DNA from: Rosellinia necatrix
Lineage: Eukaryota; Ascomycota; Sordariomycetes; Xylariales; Xylariaceae
Assembly (NCBI GenBank): GCA_021209875.1
Contig: JAGYVD010000002.1
Location: forward strand, 1,860,001-1,924,000
Length of the DNA: 64,000 bases
Direction of reading: 5' to 3'
Part shown: one piece after another, positions 21,975-36,114 of the stretch
Numbering within the stretch: position 1 is the stretch's first letter
How the letters are laid out: each line of letters begins with the position of its first letter
Notes under the pieces: generated by a model
The model's database searches: none
What the model saw: the letters and a program-made list of their open reading frames with translations, nothing else
What the model was told of the DNA's origin: nothing
Made by a program: the position numbers and the translations under genes

Positions 21975-23908
21975 TTAATATATAAGCGTGTTTTATATTA
22001 AAAATACTAATATTATTTTAAATTAGTATAATTTTATAAAAAATATTAAAGTTTTATATCTGCGTATTAAAACGCGCTAATAAAAAAACTTTTAATGTTG
22101 TAATATTTATTTATTATATTTAATTTTTAATTTATTAAACAAATAAAGCTATTTATATTATCTGCTATAAACTTTTAATAAAAAAAATTAAAATTAGCAG
22201 TATTTTATTACTATTTATAATATTTTTAAAAAACAAGCTGTTAAAATAAACTGTTTTTATAAAAATAATTATAAATTATTTTATAAAAACTAAATAAAAC
22301 ATATAAATTTAAAAAAGTTTATATTAGATTTATTATTATAATAAATAAATTTATTTATTTATTTAATAAGCTATATTAAATTATACAGCAGATTTATATT
22401 AAAAACTAATTAATAAAATAAGCTAATATTTTAGCGCTGTTATTTTTATTAAAATAAAAAAATAATAACTGCTTATTTATATTTTTAATTAATTTATTTT
22501 ATAAACAATAAAGCTTTAACTAATAAAAACATTTTTTTAAACAATTAAACCTATTTAAGTTAAAACTGCTTTTATATATAAACGTTATATAAAAAACAGA
22601 TATTAAACTAACAGCTAATAAAAAAAAAAGCTAAGCTTTTATAGCTATTTTTGCTTTTTTAAAAATAAAATTTATATATTTAAACATAAAAATTTTAAAG
22701 TGCTAGTTAAAATAATAAAAAACAGGCTTTTTATAAAATAATTTTATTTATAATTAAAATAGCTTTTTAAAAAAATTTAAATTAAAACTTTTAAATATAT
22801 AAAACGTTTTATTTATTAAAATAAATTTAGCTATTAAAACTTTTAAGCTTAATATATATAATAAATTAATATTTTTAAAAATTAAAACAGTTATTTTATA
22901 TATATTAAAAGCAAAAAAATTAGATTTTTAAAACTTAAATTATTTATATAATTAAAATATATTTATAATTTTTTTAATTATTTTTAAAAAAATAATAAAT
23001 AAAATTATAAAATAATAAATAATAAAAACTATTATATAAATAAAATATATTTTAGTTAATATATATTTTTTTAAAAATAAAACAAAAACTTTGCTATAAA
23101 AAATATATTTAAATAATTTTATTTAAAAACTTAATAAAAGCTTTTTTTTTTTTTTATTAATTATTTAATTAAACAAATAAATAAAAAACTTTTATTACTA
23201 AACATAAAAAATAAATATTAAATATTAAAAATATTATATAATTAAATATTATATTAAAACTAATAAATATATTAATTATAATAATAAATTAAATATATAT
23301 AAGCTAAACTAATATAATAAGCTTTTTAAATATATAAACTATTATAAATTATATTTAACTAGTTATAATATTTATTTAGTTAAACTTAAACAAATAAATA
23401 AATAAATAGTTGTTTTAATTAAAAATAATTTTAAATAGTTAAAAAATTAAAAAATTAAATATATTAAAATAAACTAGCTAAAGTTTATAGTAGTAAACAC
23501 GCTAGTTTTAAACTTAAATATTAGCAAAAAAAACCGTATAACTAATATTAATATTAACAGCTGTATATAAAACTAAAAAAAAGCATAAACAGATATAATT
23601 ATAACTAAGTTTTTATTAAGTTTTATAACTATTAGCAAATATAACGCGTTAAAAAATAATAACTATAATTTTAATATAATAATAAATAAATAAAAACTAA
23701 ACAAAAAAACAGACTTTTTATTTTAAGCTTTAAAAACTAATAAATTAAACAAAAATTTAATTATAGTTTAATTAATTTAAAAAAAAAACAGACTATTAAA
23801 TATAAACACTATTAAATAAATATTATAATAATATAATAACTTTTTTTTTAATAATTTATTATAATAAAATAAACTATAAATAAAAAACAGTTTTATTATT
23901 AAGCTAAA

Positions 23909-24109
23909 TGATAGAGTCCCCGAAGGGGCCCATATCAATCGAGCCAACGGCTCGTGTATTATTAGATTAGATAGGTTGCACAGGCTACGGCTGGCAACAG
24001 GTGGCCCACGGCCACCCCTGCAGGGGTTAATTCTAGACTTACTAGAATTCCCCACCTAGCAGAAATTAATAGAGGCATCTTTCTTTCTACCCTCATACCA
24101 ATCTTCTCA
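23909..24109 (-). mobile_element. solo LTR, family 1, not RIP-mutated
   Basis: A 201-bp GC-rich island. Read on the minus strand it begins TGAGAAGATTGG and ends GGGGACTCTATCA, the canonical TG...CA of LTRs. It is flanked by a perfect 5-bp target duplication CTAAA (23904-23908 and 24110-24114). It matches the copy at 29193 in opposite orientation with only small indels. Internally it holds hairpins around CCCGAAGGGG and ggtggcccacggccacc. No internal element sequence is attached, so it is a solo LTR left by recombination. Confidence 0.85.
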
Positions 24110-26273
24110 CTAAACTATTAAAAAGTTTACGCGTTAAAGTTTATAATATATAAAAAATATAGCTAGTTTATTTAATTTTTTAAAAAATATTAAATAAAAA
24201 TATAAACATAATTTTAATATAAAAACTATAAATATTTATTTATATAGATATTTATATATAAAATTATTTAAATTATAATTTTATGCTTTTTTAACTATTA
24301 AAATATAAAAAAACCGTTTAAAAATTATAACTTATATATATAAAAGCTTTTATATAAAAATAATATTATAAAAGCTAATACGATTATAAAACCTGCTTTA
24401 ATTTAATATTAATAAATTTTTATACTAAACTATTATAAAATATTTAATATTTTAAAAGTTTTAAACTATGTTTGCGCTTTAAAATTATTAGCAAACTATT
24501 TAATTATAAATAATATAAACATTAAATATTTAAACTAAAAACTTAGTATTACAGCTAAAAACAAAAAATATTAACTAGCAGTATAATTTTTTAAAACAAA
24601 TATAAACTTTATAAAAAAACTAAGCAAAGCTACGTATAAAAACAGGCATATTATTAACTTATTATTTTTTAACGTTTTTTTTTTAAAAACTAAAATAAAT
24701 AAAACTTATATATTAAGCTTAAATTATTTTTTTAATATATTTAATACTTAAACTAGAAAAATAAGCCTAGTTTTAAATAAAACAAATAAAAAGTTTTAAA
24801 AAGTTTATTAAAAAAACTAGCTAACTTAGTTAAAATAACAGTTTTAAAACTTTTTAAAATAATAACTATTAAAAATACTTAAAAAATTAAACAAGCTATA
24901 AAATTTTTATCGGTAATATTAACTAATATAATAAATATAATTAACTTTAAATATAAAACATATAATAAATTAACGTTTTAATAAAATATAAAATATTAAA
25001 TAATATAACAGACTTAAAAATACTTAAAAAAAAAACTAATAAAAATTAAAACTAAAACAAAACAATAAATAAAAAACAAGCTTTTTTAACTATAATTAAA
25101 AAATAAAACAAAATTATTAAAAACTAAAATTAACTTAATTAATTTAAATAAAAAGCTTTATAAAGTAATAAGCTGGCATAAATTTAAAGCTAGCTAAAAA
25201 ATCTTTTTTTTAAAAAACTTAAACTTAAAACAAATAATAAAAAATAGCTTAAAAAAAAGTTAGTATTTTTATAATAAAATATTTTAATATTATAACATAT
25301 AAAATAACTTAAATAAAAAATATTATAAAGTTTAAAACGTTTATTTTAAAAATTATAATTATTATAAAAAATCCAAAAGTTTATATATAATATAAAATCA
25401 ACTTTTTAAAAGTTAATAAAATTATAACATAAATAATAAAAGCTTGCTAAAAATATATTAATAAATATTATAAAATATTAAAAAATATATTTTTATATTA
25501 AAACATTTTTTTAATATAAAAACCGCTTAAGTTATAATAATTTTAAAAATTAAAAAACAGATTTTTAACTTATAAGTTATTTAAACTAATTATTTTATTA
25601 TTATATATAAACAAAAGCTATAAATAATTAATAATAAAAAATAGCTTAAATAAAACTATAAAATTTTTTTAAGTTTTAAATATACAAGCATATTATTTAT
25701 TTATTTTATTATAAACTTTATTATAAATTTAATATATAATATTAAAATAATACTAGCTATAAAAAAAGTTATGCTAGTTATTTTTAATATATAAAAACTT
25801 TTAATATTTTATTAAAAATAAGCTAATAAAAAATATTTAAATAAAGCTGGCTTTTATTAGCTTTTATATTAATAAATAGTTTTTTTATTAGCAAGCAGAT
25901 CTATATTAAACTAAAAAAAAAAATTATAAAAGCTTTAAATTAAAAATATAAAACTTTATAAAAGTTTTTTTAGTTATTTATTTTTTATATGTTTTATATA
26001 ACAAAAACAGTAAGCAAAAATAACAGCTAATAAAAATATATAAATAATATAGCAATTTTAAAATCAGCAGATATTTTAAAAAAAACACAGCATTAATAAA
26101 CATAAAATAAACAAAGTTTTAAGTTATAAAAAAAACAGGATTTTTTTGTTTTTAAAAAATAAAAGCTATATATTTTTAAAAAGCAGAGAAATAAATAACT
26201 TAAAAATAAAATAAACTTTAAAATAATTATTTTAATTTTAGTTTAAAAACAATAAAAACAAAATTTAATAATT

Positions 26274-26468
26274 AGTAGGCATCAGATAGTTAGAGAGAGA
26301 TAAGGGATTAATTTACTATCTATTTCCTAGGCTAGTATATATTTATTTCTAAAAGCTTTCCGGAAAGAAGGCTTTATTAAAGGAAAGCTTTTTAAAAGAA
26401 AGCTTCTTTTAAGGAAGTCGTCTGCTAGAATAGCTTTACTAAAGAAGTCATCCGTTGGAATAGCTTTA
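26274..26468. mobile_element. 195-bp LTR A, probable left LTR of an old large element
   Basis: It aligns along its full 195 bp with 49092-49286, with differences almost all C/T or G/A. Its left edge keeps G and C (catcagatagttagagagag) where the other copy has lost them, and its right edge has lost them where the other copy keeps them. That polarity fits the left member of an LTR pair whose interior lies to the right. It is also flanked by TAATT on both sides (26269-26273, 26469-26473), so a solo LTR is the alternative; in AT-rich DNA such a match can be chance. The strand reading TG...CT on minus is non-canonical. Confidence 0.6.
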
Positions 26469-29192
26469 TAATTGCCCCTAATATAAAGTATTAACGACCT
26501 CGTTGATTTATAACAGCTAAAAAAAAAAAAATAAAGCAAAAAAAATCCTGTCCTGTGTTTTATAAAAATATTTATCTGCTTATAAATTTATTTTAATTTA
26601 TTAATAATAAAAAATATAAAGTTAAAAAATAAAAACATAAAGTAGAGGAAGTTTAATTAATACAACTTTATAACTGATAATAATGTCTGCGGTTTATAAG
26701 TTTAAGCTTAATTTATTAGCAAAAGTATAGAAATAATATATTAATAGTTTTATATTATCGTTGTTATTAAAAATAAAAAGCTAATATTGTTGTTATAAAG
26801 TATTAAAATAAAAGTTTGTATAATAAAAAAAGTGTTAAAAAAAAAAAACAGTAAAACTATTAAAAAATATAAAAAACAACTAACGTTATTAATTTAAAAA
26901 AGCTTTTTATAAAAAACAACCGATAAAAGTTAAGTTGTTGTTTTTTATTTATAAAAGCTTTTTTAAACTTTATGTTTTAATGTTTTAAAAAGCTAAGCTA
27001 TATTTAATAGCATTTATTAAATATAGCAGCGTTTATTTACTGCTTTTAATAGTAATTTTTTTAAATTTAAGTTTATGTTAATAATAACTTGCTTATATAT
27101 AGTTTTTTTATATAAATATATATATTAGTTAATAGATTTTTTAGCTGTAAAAGTTTTTTTTGCTAATATTTTTATTTAAACAAGCGTTATAGCTAATATA
27201 GTTATAATATTTAAAAAGTTTTTTTAGTAATTTTTAACTAATAAAATTATAATATTTATAATAAAATTGCTAGTATTATAGTTATAAAAATTGTTAATAT
27301 TATAAACTATATAACTAGTAATATAAAAATTATTAAAAAACTTTTATGTTTAGCTTATATTGCTTTATTAATTTTATAATTAATAATTTTTAATTTTAAA
27401 AAATATTTAATATAATATAATTATAATTTTGTATTTTTTCTGTAATTTTTATTTAAATATATAAAATAAAAATTTTAATAGTTAATAATTAAATAGCTTT
27501 AATTATTATATTTAAAAATTTTTAAGTTTATTATTAAATAATTTTTTATTTTATTAATTTTATTTATAAAAATAGGCCGATTAAATAAAATAATTAAATT
27601 TATAAAGCTTTTATATTATATTATTAAACTATTTTTAATATATAAAGCTTTTTATAATAAAATAAAAATAAATATAGCTGTATTATTTTTAAGTTTTAAA
27701 AATAGTTATATAATTATTTTATAATTTTATATTAAATATCTGCTGTTATATTAACAGTAATAATTAATTTTTAATTATTATTAGTTTCTGCTTATTAAAA
27801 TATAATATTATATTAGCTTTTATATATAATATTATTAAAAATATATTTATAAATTTTTTAATATTAAATAATATTTAATATAGCTATAATATAAAATTAA
27901 TAATATTAGTTAATATTTTATAAAGTTTTAATCGTTAAATTTATAAAAGTTAAACTTATATAAACGCTAGCTATATAATTTTTAGCTATATTATTTAAAG
28001 CAGTTTAAACGTTATATTTATAGTTTAAAAAGCAGCACTTATAATTTAAAGCTGTTTAAACGTAGTTTAAATATAATAAAAAACATTAGCGGTCTAATAT
28101 TAAATATTAATATTATTATTTATATCGCTAATAATTTTTAGTTGTTTATTAAATTTATTATTTTAATTAATATAAATAGCGTTATTAACGTAATAATAAA
28201 ATTATATAAATATTTCTGCTTATACGCTTATATTATTTAGCGTTTATTATTAATTTATATATTTATAACTATAGCGTTATTACTTGCTAAAATATTTATA
28301 ATATTAATAGCTTTTTAAATAGCTATAAAATTAATAATAAAATTAGTTATAATTAAATTATAAATAACTACGTTAAAAATAATAGCTTTTTGCCGACTTA
28401 ATGCTTTTTTATTATTATAAAAGTTTTTATTATTAGCTGTTTTAATAAAAATAGTAATAATGTTTTTAACAAGTTTATATCGCTTAAAAAAATAATTTGT
28501 TTAAAAAAAAAGTATTAATTAAAAAGCTTTTAAAACTATTAGCTATTTAAGTTCTGTTTAAACTAACAAAAATTTAATTTAATTAAAAAGTTCTAAAATT
28601 ATATTTAATACTATTAAAATTTATAAAGCTTTAATATTTTCTGTAGTAAAAATATTAAAATATTTTTAATAATAATATAATTATTTTTAGCTTCTGCTTT
28701 ATAATTTTTCAAGCTGCTTTTTAACTTTAAAATATAATTTAAATTTAAAAGTTAATAATATAATGTTATAATAGCTAAATTAATAATAATATAATTATTA
28801 TTAATATTATTTTAAATTAAATATTATTTAAAAACATGTTTTTAATAATTTTAAAAATTAATAAGCTTGCCACTAATAAAACGTTATTAGTTTAAAGCAG
28901 TTGATTTTTTTTATAGTTGCGTTTTTTTAATTTTATATTAATTATAAATAATTTAAACGTTTAAGCAATTATTTTATTAATAATTAACTTATAATATGCT
29001 TGCTAATTATATTTACAAGCGGTCTTATAAAAAAAATCGGCCGTTATAATTATTATTTTAATTTAACTGCTGTAATAAAAAATAAGTTCTAGAACTTTTT
29101 TTTAAATAAGCTTATTAATTTAATTATAATTTAAATTATTATTAAAAACAATAATTTCGTCGTAGTTAGCCGTAAAACAATAAATTATTTCT

Positions 29193-29400
29193 TGAGAAGA
29201 TTGGTATGAGGGTAGAAAGAAAGATGCCTCTATTAATTCCTCTGCTAGGTGGGGAATTCTAGTAAGTCTAGAATTAACCCCTGCAGGGGTGGCCGTGGGC
29301 CACCTGTTGCCAGCCGTAGCCTGTGCAACCTATCTAATCTAATCTAATAATACACGAGCCGTTGGCTCGATTGATATGGGCCCCTTCGGGGACTCTATCA
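29193..29400 (+). mobile_element. solo LTR, family 1, not RIP-mutated
   Basis: A 208-bp island beginning TGAGAAGATTGG and ending GGACTCTATCA, with a perfect target duplication TTTCT (29188-29192 and 29401-29405). Same family as 23909-24109 but in opposite orientation, with an extra ATCTA unit and a 2-bp difference. Its C and G are intact although the DNA around it is saturated, so it either arrived after RIP or escaped because a lone 200-bp sequence is too short to trigger it. Confidence 0.85.
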
Positions 29401-32400
29401 TTTCTGCAGATGCTATTTTAATTAAAAATATATATCAAAGCAGTAATAAAAAAAATAAATAATAAATAAAAATCGTATTAAATAATATAAAAGTAATAAG
29501 AAATTATAATAAAAAATATATTATAAAATATAAAAATAATAATAAAATATATTATATAATAATAATAAAATATATACGTAAATAAAAACATTAAAAAAAA
29601 CTTCGTATAAAAAAGCTTATATATAAAAGCTTTATATAAAAAAGCTTTGCATATTTTATTTTATGCAGCAGGATAAACAATTAATTATATATATTAAACA
29701 AAATATATTAAATAAACAAGCCGGTTATATTTAATTTATTTAGTTTAAATAACTAGGCCGGTTATATTTATCGCGCTGCATGCAGTAGTATTTATATATT
29801 AATAATTAAAATAATATCTACTTGTTATTAATTTTTGCCTGTTATTTTTTTAATCTTTTCTTTTACAAGTTTTGCTTTTTTAACATGTTTAACGCATAGT
29901 TTTTTTTAAAATAACCAGCTTTTTTTTATCGAAAGCTTTTATTAGTTCAGCAGCGTTTTATATAAATAATATTTTAAAATACTATTTATTATATAAAGCT
30001 TTATATTTTTTATTAAATAAAATATTTTAATATTAAATATTTACTAGCTTTATTAATCCGTTAAACTAATATAATTTTAATTTTATAAAAAATAAAATCG
30101 TTTATATTTTTTTTAATATAAATACGCCTAAAGCATTTTTTTTTTCGGTTAAAAAAATCTAGTTCTAGCGGCGCTAAAAATAAATATATTATTAAAACAA
30201 CTTAATATACACGCTAATATTTAAAAAGTTTAATTTATATATTAACTTATTTTTTTTTTAATATAATAAATAGTTCCGTTTATTATTATAACTATTTTCG
30301 CAGAGATTTTTAAACAAATAATGTTTTTATATAAATATAAAAAACTTTTTATTTATTTAAAATTAAATTAAATTATATTTAATATTATATTAGATTTTTA
30401 TATTAGCTGTTATAAATTAAATTACTGTTTTAATATTTATTTAATATAATTAGCAATAAAAATTAAAATTAATTAATTTATAAAATATTTTTATAATTAA
30501 TAAAAAACTTTATAGCTTAAAACTTAATATTATTTTATTTAAACTTTTTTATTGTTATTAATTTAATATTATTAAAATTATATTTTAATATTAAAATAAT
30601 ATTTATTTATAACGTTTTAAAAATATAATATAATAATAAATAGCAATTTTAATGTTTTAATTATATTTTTGCTTTAACTATCGGTTTAAAAATAATAACT
30701 TGTTATTATTTCTAGCAACATATTTATTTTAGTTTATAAAATTTATTAAAATTTAAACATAAATTTTAAGTTTTTATTTAAAATAATTTTTGCTAACATG
30801 TTTTAATTATATAATAATAATATAAATATTAAAACTTTTGTTTATTTTTAGCTTTATATATAACGTTTTTAAATATTAATAGTATTTTTTAAAAATTTAT
30901 AAATAATTAATATAAAAAGTTATAAATTATATAACTTTTATTTTTTAAAAGATATCTGCTGCTAAAACTTTTAATAGTTTAATAATAAAATTTATTATAA
31001 TAATATAATATAGTTATAATAGTTTTATAATAAGTTTTAATTTTTTAATAGTTTTTATTAATTAGTTATATATTTAAAACATTAAAAATAATGCTAAATA
31101 TATTAAAATATTTATTTTAAAAATTTATAAATAATAAAGCTTTATAGTTTATAATATATTGTTTAAAAGCTAAAATAATATTTTTTATTATATGTTAGCT
31201 GTAATAGTTATTATTAACAACTAGTTAAAATATATAATTTTATTTTGTTTTAAACGTTTATTATATAAAACAGATCGTTAAAACTTTATAAAAAAACAAA
31301 TTAATAATTAGTTATAATATAAAATTAATTCTTTTAAGTAATTATATATTTGTTATAATTGTTTTTATATTGCTTATTTATTTTTTAATTATTTTTATAA
31401 AATAAAGATTTTTTTATAGCTTTAAATAATTTTTTTTTTAAACATTATTTATTTAAACTTTTATAGTTATAATATAATTAAAATTTTTAATAATATTTTT
31501 AAATATTTTTACTTTTATTATTTTAAATAATAGCATTATTAGCGTTATATATAATTAGCAGTTGTAATAGCGCATTTAATATAAAATTAAGCTAACTTAA
31601 TATATAATAAATATTTAGCTAAAATTAAAATAAATAAATAAATGCTGTTATTAATTTAATATTTAATTTTAAAATATTAACTAATTTTAAGTTTATTTAT
31701 TTTATAATATTTTATATAATAAAATAGTCTGTTAATATTACTACTAATAACATATAAGATTATATCTACGCTTATAATTAATAATATATTTAAACTAATG
31801 CTAATATTTTTTTTTTAATAAATTAATAAGTTGTTTTTTGCTACATAAAAGTTTTATTAAAAAATAAAATAAGTCTGATATTATTAACAGAAATTTTTTT
31901 GTTATTTTATATAAAGTTTATATAAAAAGCTATTATTTTATATTTTTGTTTATAAAAACGTTAAGTTTAATAAAAAATTATTTTTTATAGTTCTAATATT
32001 TAAAATAGCTAATATTTATAACCTAGTTTTAAATAATTTTAAAGCTTTATATTTTTAAATTAGTTAATATAAATATAATTTTTGCTGTTTAACGTTGTTG
32101 CGCTAAAATTATTTTAAAAATAGTTTTTACTGTTCTTATGTTTGCTAAAAACTTTGTTTTTTTTATAATAATAAAGCTTTTATTAATATTAAAAATAAAT
32201 TTACGTAGAAATCCTATTATTTTAATATATATTTTTAAGTTTATAAATATTATTAATAGTTTTAATTTATAAATAGTTTTAATTTAATTATTAATAATTA
32301 TAAAGTTAAAACTGTTTATTAGAAAGTTTAACAGTTGTACCGCAAAATATATTATAAATAATTTTGTTAATTTTAAACTAAAATTAATATTATTAAAAAC

Positions 32401-32745
32401 TTAAAAATTTTTTTTATATGTTTATAATATTTATTAATAGTTTTTAAAACATTATAACGTTATTAATATATTCTGCTGTAAATCAGTTATATAATATAAA
32501 AATATTATTTATAAATTGTTATATATAACTTAAGCTATTTTTAAATTTTATTAATACAACTTTAAATATATAAAAGTTTTTTAATAAAACAACTATTATT
32601 TTGCTTTTATAGCTTAACTATATTAATAATTAATAAAAAAATTTAAAGCAGTTAATTATTATAATATATTAATATTTTTTAGTCTATTTATAATAGCTTT
32701 TTATATTAGTAATAAATAAGTATTAAATATAATAATTTTGTTTAA

Positions 32746-32984
32746 AGTTACGGATGACTGGTCCTTCCTGTAGCGTGCGTGGCACGCACGGGACATCCGT
32801 ACACCTGGTGCGCACAGACCAGCTGTAGCATATAGACTGGACCCACCCTATACACCTGCACTTAGCCAGAATTCTAATAAGCTAATTCTTTTTATATACT
32901 TTTTTTTTTATTTATTTATAGATTTTTATATAATATATTATTTATTGCTAAAGCTTTAATTTTTTATTTATAATTAGTGCAACA
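32746..32984 (+). repeat. left LTR of the outer element
   Basis: Begins AGTTACGGATGACTGG and ends AGTGCAACA. The first 100 bp are GC-rich; the last 130 bp, next to the interior, are heavily mutated compared with the right LTR. Confidence 0.85.
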
Positions 32985-35867
32985 ATTTATAAATTATTTA
33001 ATTTATTTATAAAACATTAGGACTGTTTTTTTAAATATTTTTATTAATCGATTTTAAAATAGTTTTTATTATAAAAGCTAGAAGTAGCTAAAAATAAACT
33101 AAAACTTTAGCACGATAAAAAGCAACTTTATTTTATATAGCGTTTAAATCTTTTATTTATTTTATTAGCAAAACTTTTAATTATATATATAAAACTAAAT
33201 ATATTTAATTTAGCTTTAAAAACCTGTTATAATATAATTTATTATAAAAACTAGCGATAAAACTAATATTAACGCTTAAAAACCGTTAATAAAGCTGGCT
33301 TTAGAATTTTATTTATAAATCTAGAACTTTAAATTTAAAAAAATAGTATATAAAAAAATAAACGAGTTTTTTTTTAAAGCTGTTAGCTTGCTAATATAAC
33401 AGTTTATAAATTTAGCTATTAAAAATAAATAAACTGTTTTTTTATAAAAACTAATTATAAAAAAAGTGTTTTAGTTTAGCTAGATAATAAAAACTAATTA
33501 ATTTTAAAGCATTTATTAATTTAATTTAAATATTTTTACTGCTGCTGTTTTATTTAATAAAATAAAACTTTAAATATATATAGTAATAATATTTTAATAA
33601 ATAATAATAAACTACTACTTTTTATATAATATATCGTAAAATAAATAAAAATTATTTTTAAATAAACTAAAAATTTAAAATATATATAATTTAATTAAAC
33701 AAAAATTAAAAAAATATAAAAAAACTTAAAAACTAGACTATAAAACTAAAAATAATATAAAGCTATTTTATTAATTAATAAAAAATTATATTAAAGTTTA
33801 ATAAAAATTAAACAAGTTATATAAAGCTGTTTTTAAAAACTATTTATATTTAGACTAAAAAAAAGTTTTAATAATGCAGCTATAAACTACGTTAAAACTA
33901 AACTTAAAATAATAATTAAAAAGAAAACCGTTTATAAAATCTTTTATATAAATTAAACTAATAAATAGTTAATTTATTTAATTAAATATAAAACATATAT
34001 TTTTAAACGTTTTTAAAAATTTTTTATAAATTTAAAATTTTAATAAATAAATTTTATAATAAAACTATAAAAATAAAGTTAATTTTAAAATTTAATATTA
34101 TAATATAATAAATCGCTTAAAAATTAATACAAATTAGTTTATAAATAACTTTGCAAAAATAAGCAATATTAAATCTTATTTTATTAAAAAGTTTTAAAAA
34201 CCTGATTTTTATTTATTAAATAAGTATTTTAATATAATTATAACATTTAAAAATTTAATATAACATTTATATAATATTTATAAAAATATAAACGTTTTAA
34301 AAAAACAAAAGCTAATTATAAAGCGTTAAATTTTAATAAATATTTTTATTTAAATTTATTTAATTTAAAACAGACTTTATAAAACTTGTTAAAAAACATG
34401 TTTTAATAAAACTAAATAAAAAAAGTTTTAAAACAAGTTATTTTTACAACTTATAATTAAAATAATTTTTAAATATTTTAAAAATTAATAAACTTTAATA
34501 TATATATAAAATACTATATATAAATAGCTTATTATTTATTAATTAATAATTAAAAACGTACTAACGTTTATAAAATAAAATTTTTTTAAAAACATGTTTT
34601 ATATTTAATATAATTATATTTTTATAACGCCTGTTAAAAATAAATATTTGTTTTATTTATATTATTATTAACAAATTAAAACTAAACGTTTAAATTATTA
34701 AGTAAAAAATAAAACAACTAATTATAAAAGTAAATATTTTTATTATAAATAAAAAATATATTGCTAAAAATTATTTTTAAAACTTTTTAACTAAATATAA
34801 TATAACGCTTATATTAACGCTATTATAAATAAATATAAACCAACTTTTATTATAATATTAAAAAAATACTTTTAATATTAAAACAAAGAAAAAATAACCT
34901 TAAAATAAATAAACTTGTTTTTAAAACTAGTATTACTGTTTATAAATAAAAAGAATATAATAAACGATTATTTAAATAGTAAACTTTTAGTATATATATA
35001 TATTTTATATAATAATAAACTATTTTTAATAAGTTATAACGTATTTAAAAATATAAAAACAGGTATATATATATATAAATATATTTTTATTAAAAACTAA
35101 TAAAGCTATTTAATCTACTGATTATAAATAAGTTTAAACAACAAGTAATTATTAAATATAATAAAAATTAAATTAAAAATTAATATAATATTATAACTAA
35201 TTTTAAAATATATAATAGAACTTTTAAAAACGTTTTTATTAATATATTAAATATAAACTATAAAGTTATAATTAAAAAAATAGTTTAAATAATATAATAT
35301 ATTATTAAACATAAAACAATATATTTTAATTTTTTTTAACTTGTTAAAAGATTACAAATAAAATTACCTATTAATAATAAATAAAACAGAAACTTAGTTA
35401 TAGTATTTAAAATATTAAAAAACGCCGACTAATAAAACTATAATATTAAACTTAATAAAAAAAAAATATTAAAAAAAATACTACAGTAAGTAGTTTAAAA
35501 ATATGTTGCTAAAAATAAAAAAAATAAAAATAACTTAATATAAAATTATTTAAAAAATAAAAAAACTTAAAAAATTACTTTTTTATATTAAAAATAAAAC
35601 TAATTTTAAAAAGTTAATAAAAACATGTTATTTTTATAAAAATCTAATATTAATAAATTTTATTATATAAAAAAAATAATATAAGCTAGTATAAAAAAGA
35701 CCTAATATTTAAATTATTATTTTTAATATTACTATGTTTATCACTTTAATAAAAAAAAATTAAAGCGTTAATAAAATATAAATTACTAATATTTATTAAA
35801 TTAATAAACTAATAAACAAAAAAAAAATAAACAAATAAAAACAAACTAGAACAAAAAGTGTTAGAAC

Positions 35868-36114
35868 AGTTACGGATAACTGGTTGGCCAATCAGGCATG
35901 TGGCACGGACTAGTATCTGTACACCTGTTGCTAACTAGGGCGCATAGACCAGCTGTAGCACATAGACTAGACCTACCCCACACACCTGCACTTAGCTAGA
36001 ATTCTAGTGGGCTAATTTTTTCTACTTATTTTTTTTTTTTTTATTTGTAGATTTTTTATATAATATATTATTTATTATTAAAGCTTTAATTTTTTATTTA
36101 TAACTAATATAATA
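35868..36114 (+). repeat. left LTR of the inner element
   Basis: The left half is GC-rich; the right end has been mutated so far that the terminal GGTGCAACA reads aatataata. Confidence 0.85.

Noticed and set aside
23777..24055. 92-codon minus-strand open frame
   Set aside because: It runs through the solo LTR at 23909-24109 and into AT-saturated DNA; open only because the LTR is GC-rich.
23909..29400. Terminal inverted repeats of a 5.5-kb DNA transposon
   Set aside because: Each copy has its own, different 5-bp duplication and TG...CA ends, so they are two independent solo LTRs.
34915..35100. 61-codon open frame in the outer element
   Set aside because: It is made almost only of Ile, Lys, Asn, Tyr and Leu codons; part of the mutated retroelement interior, not a readable gene.
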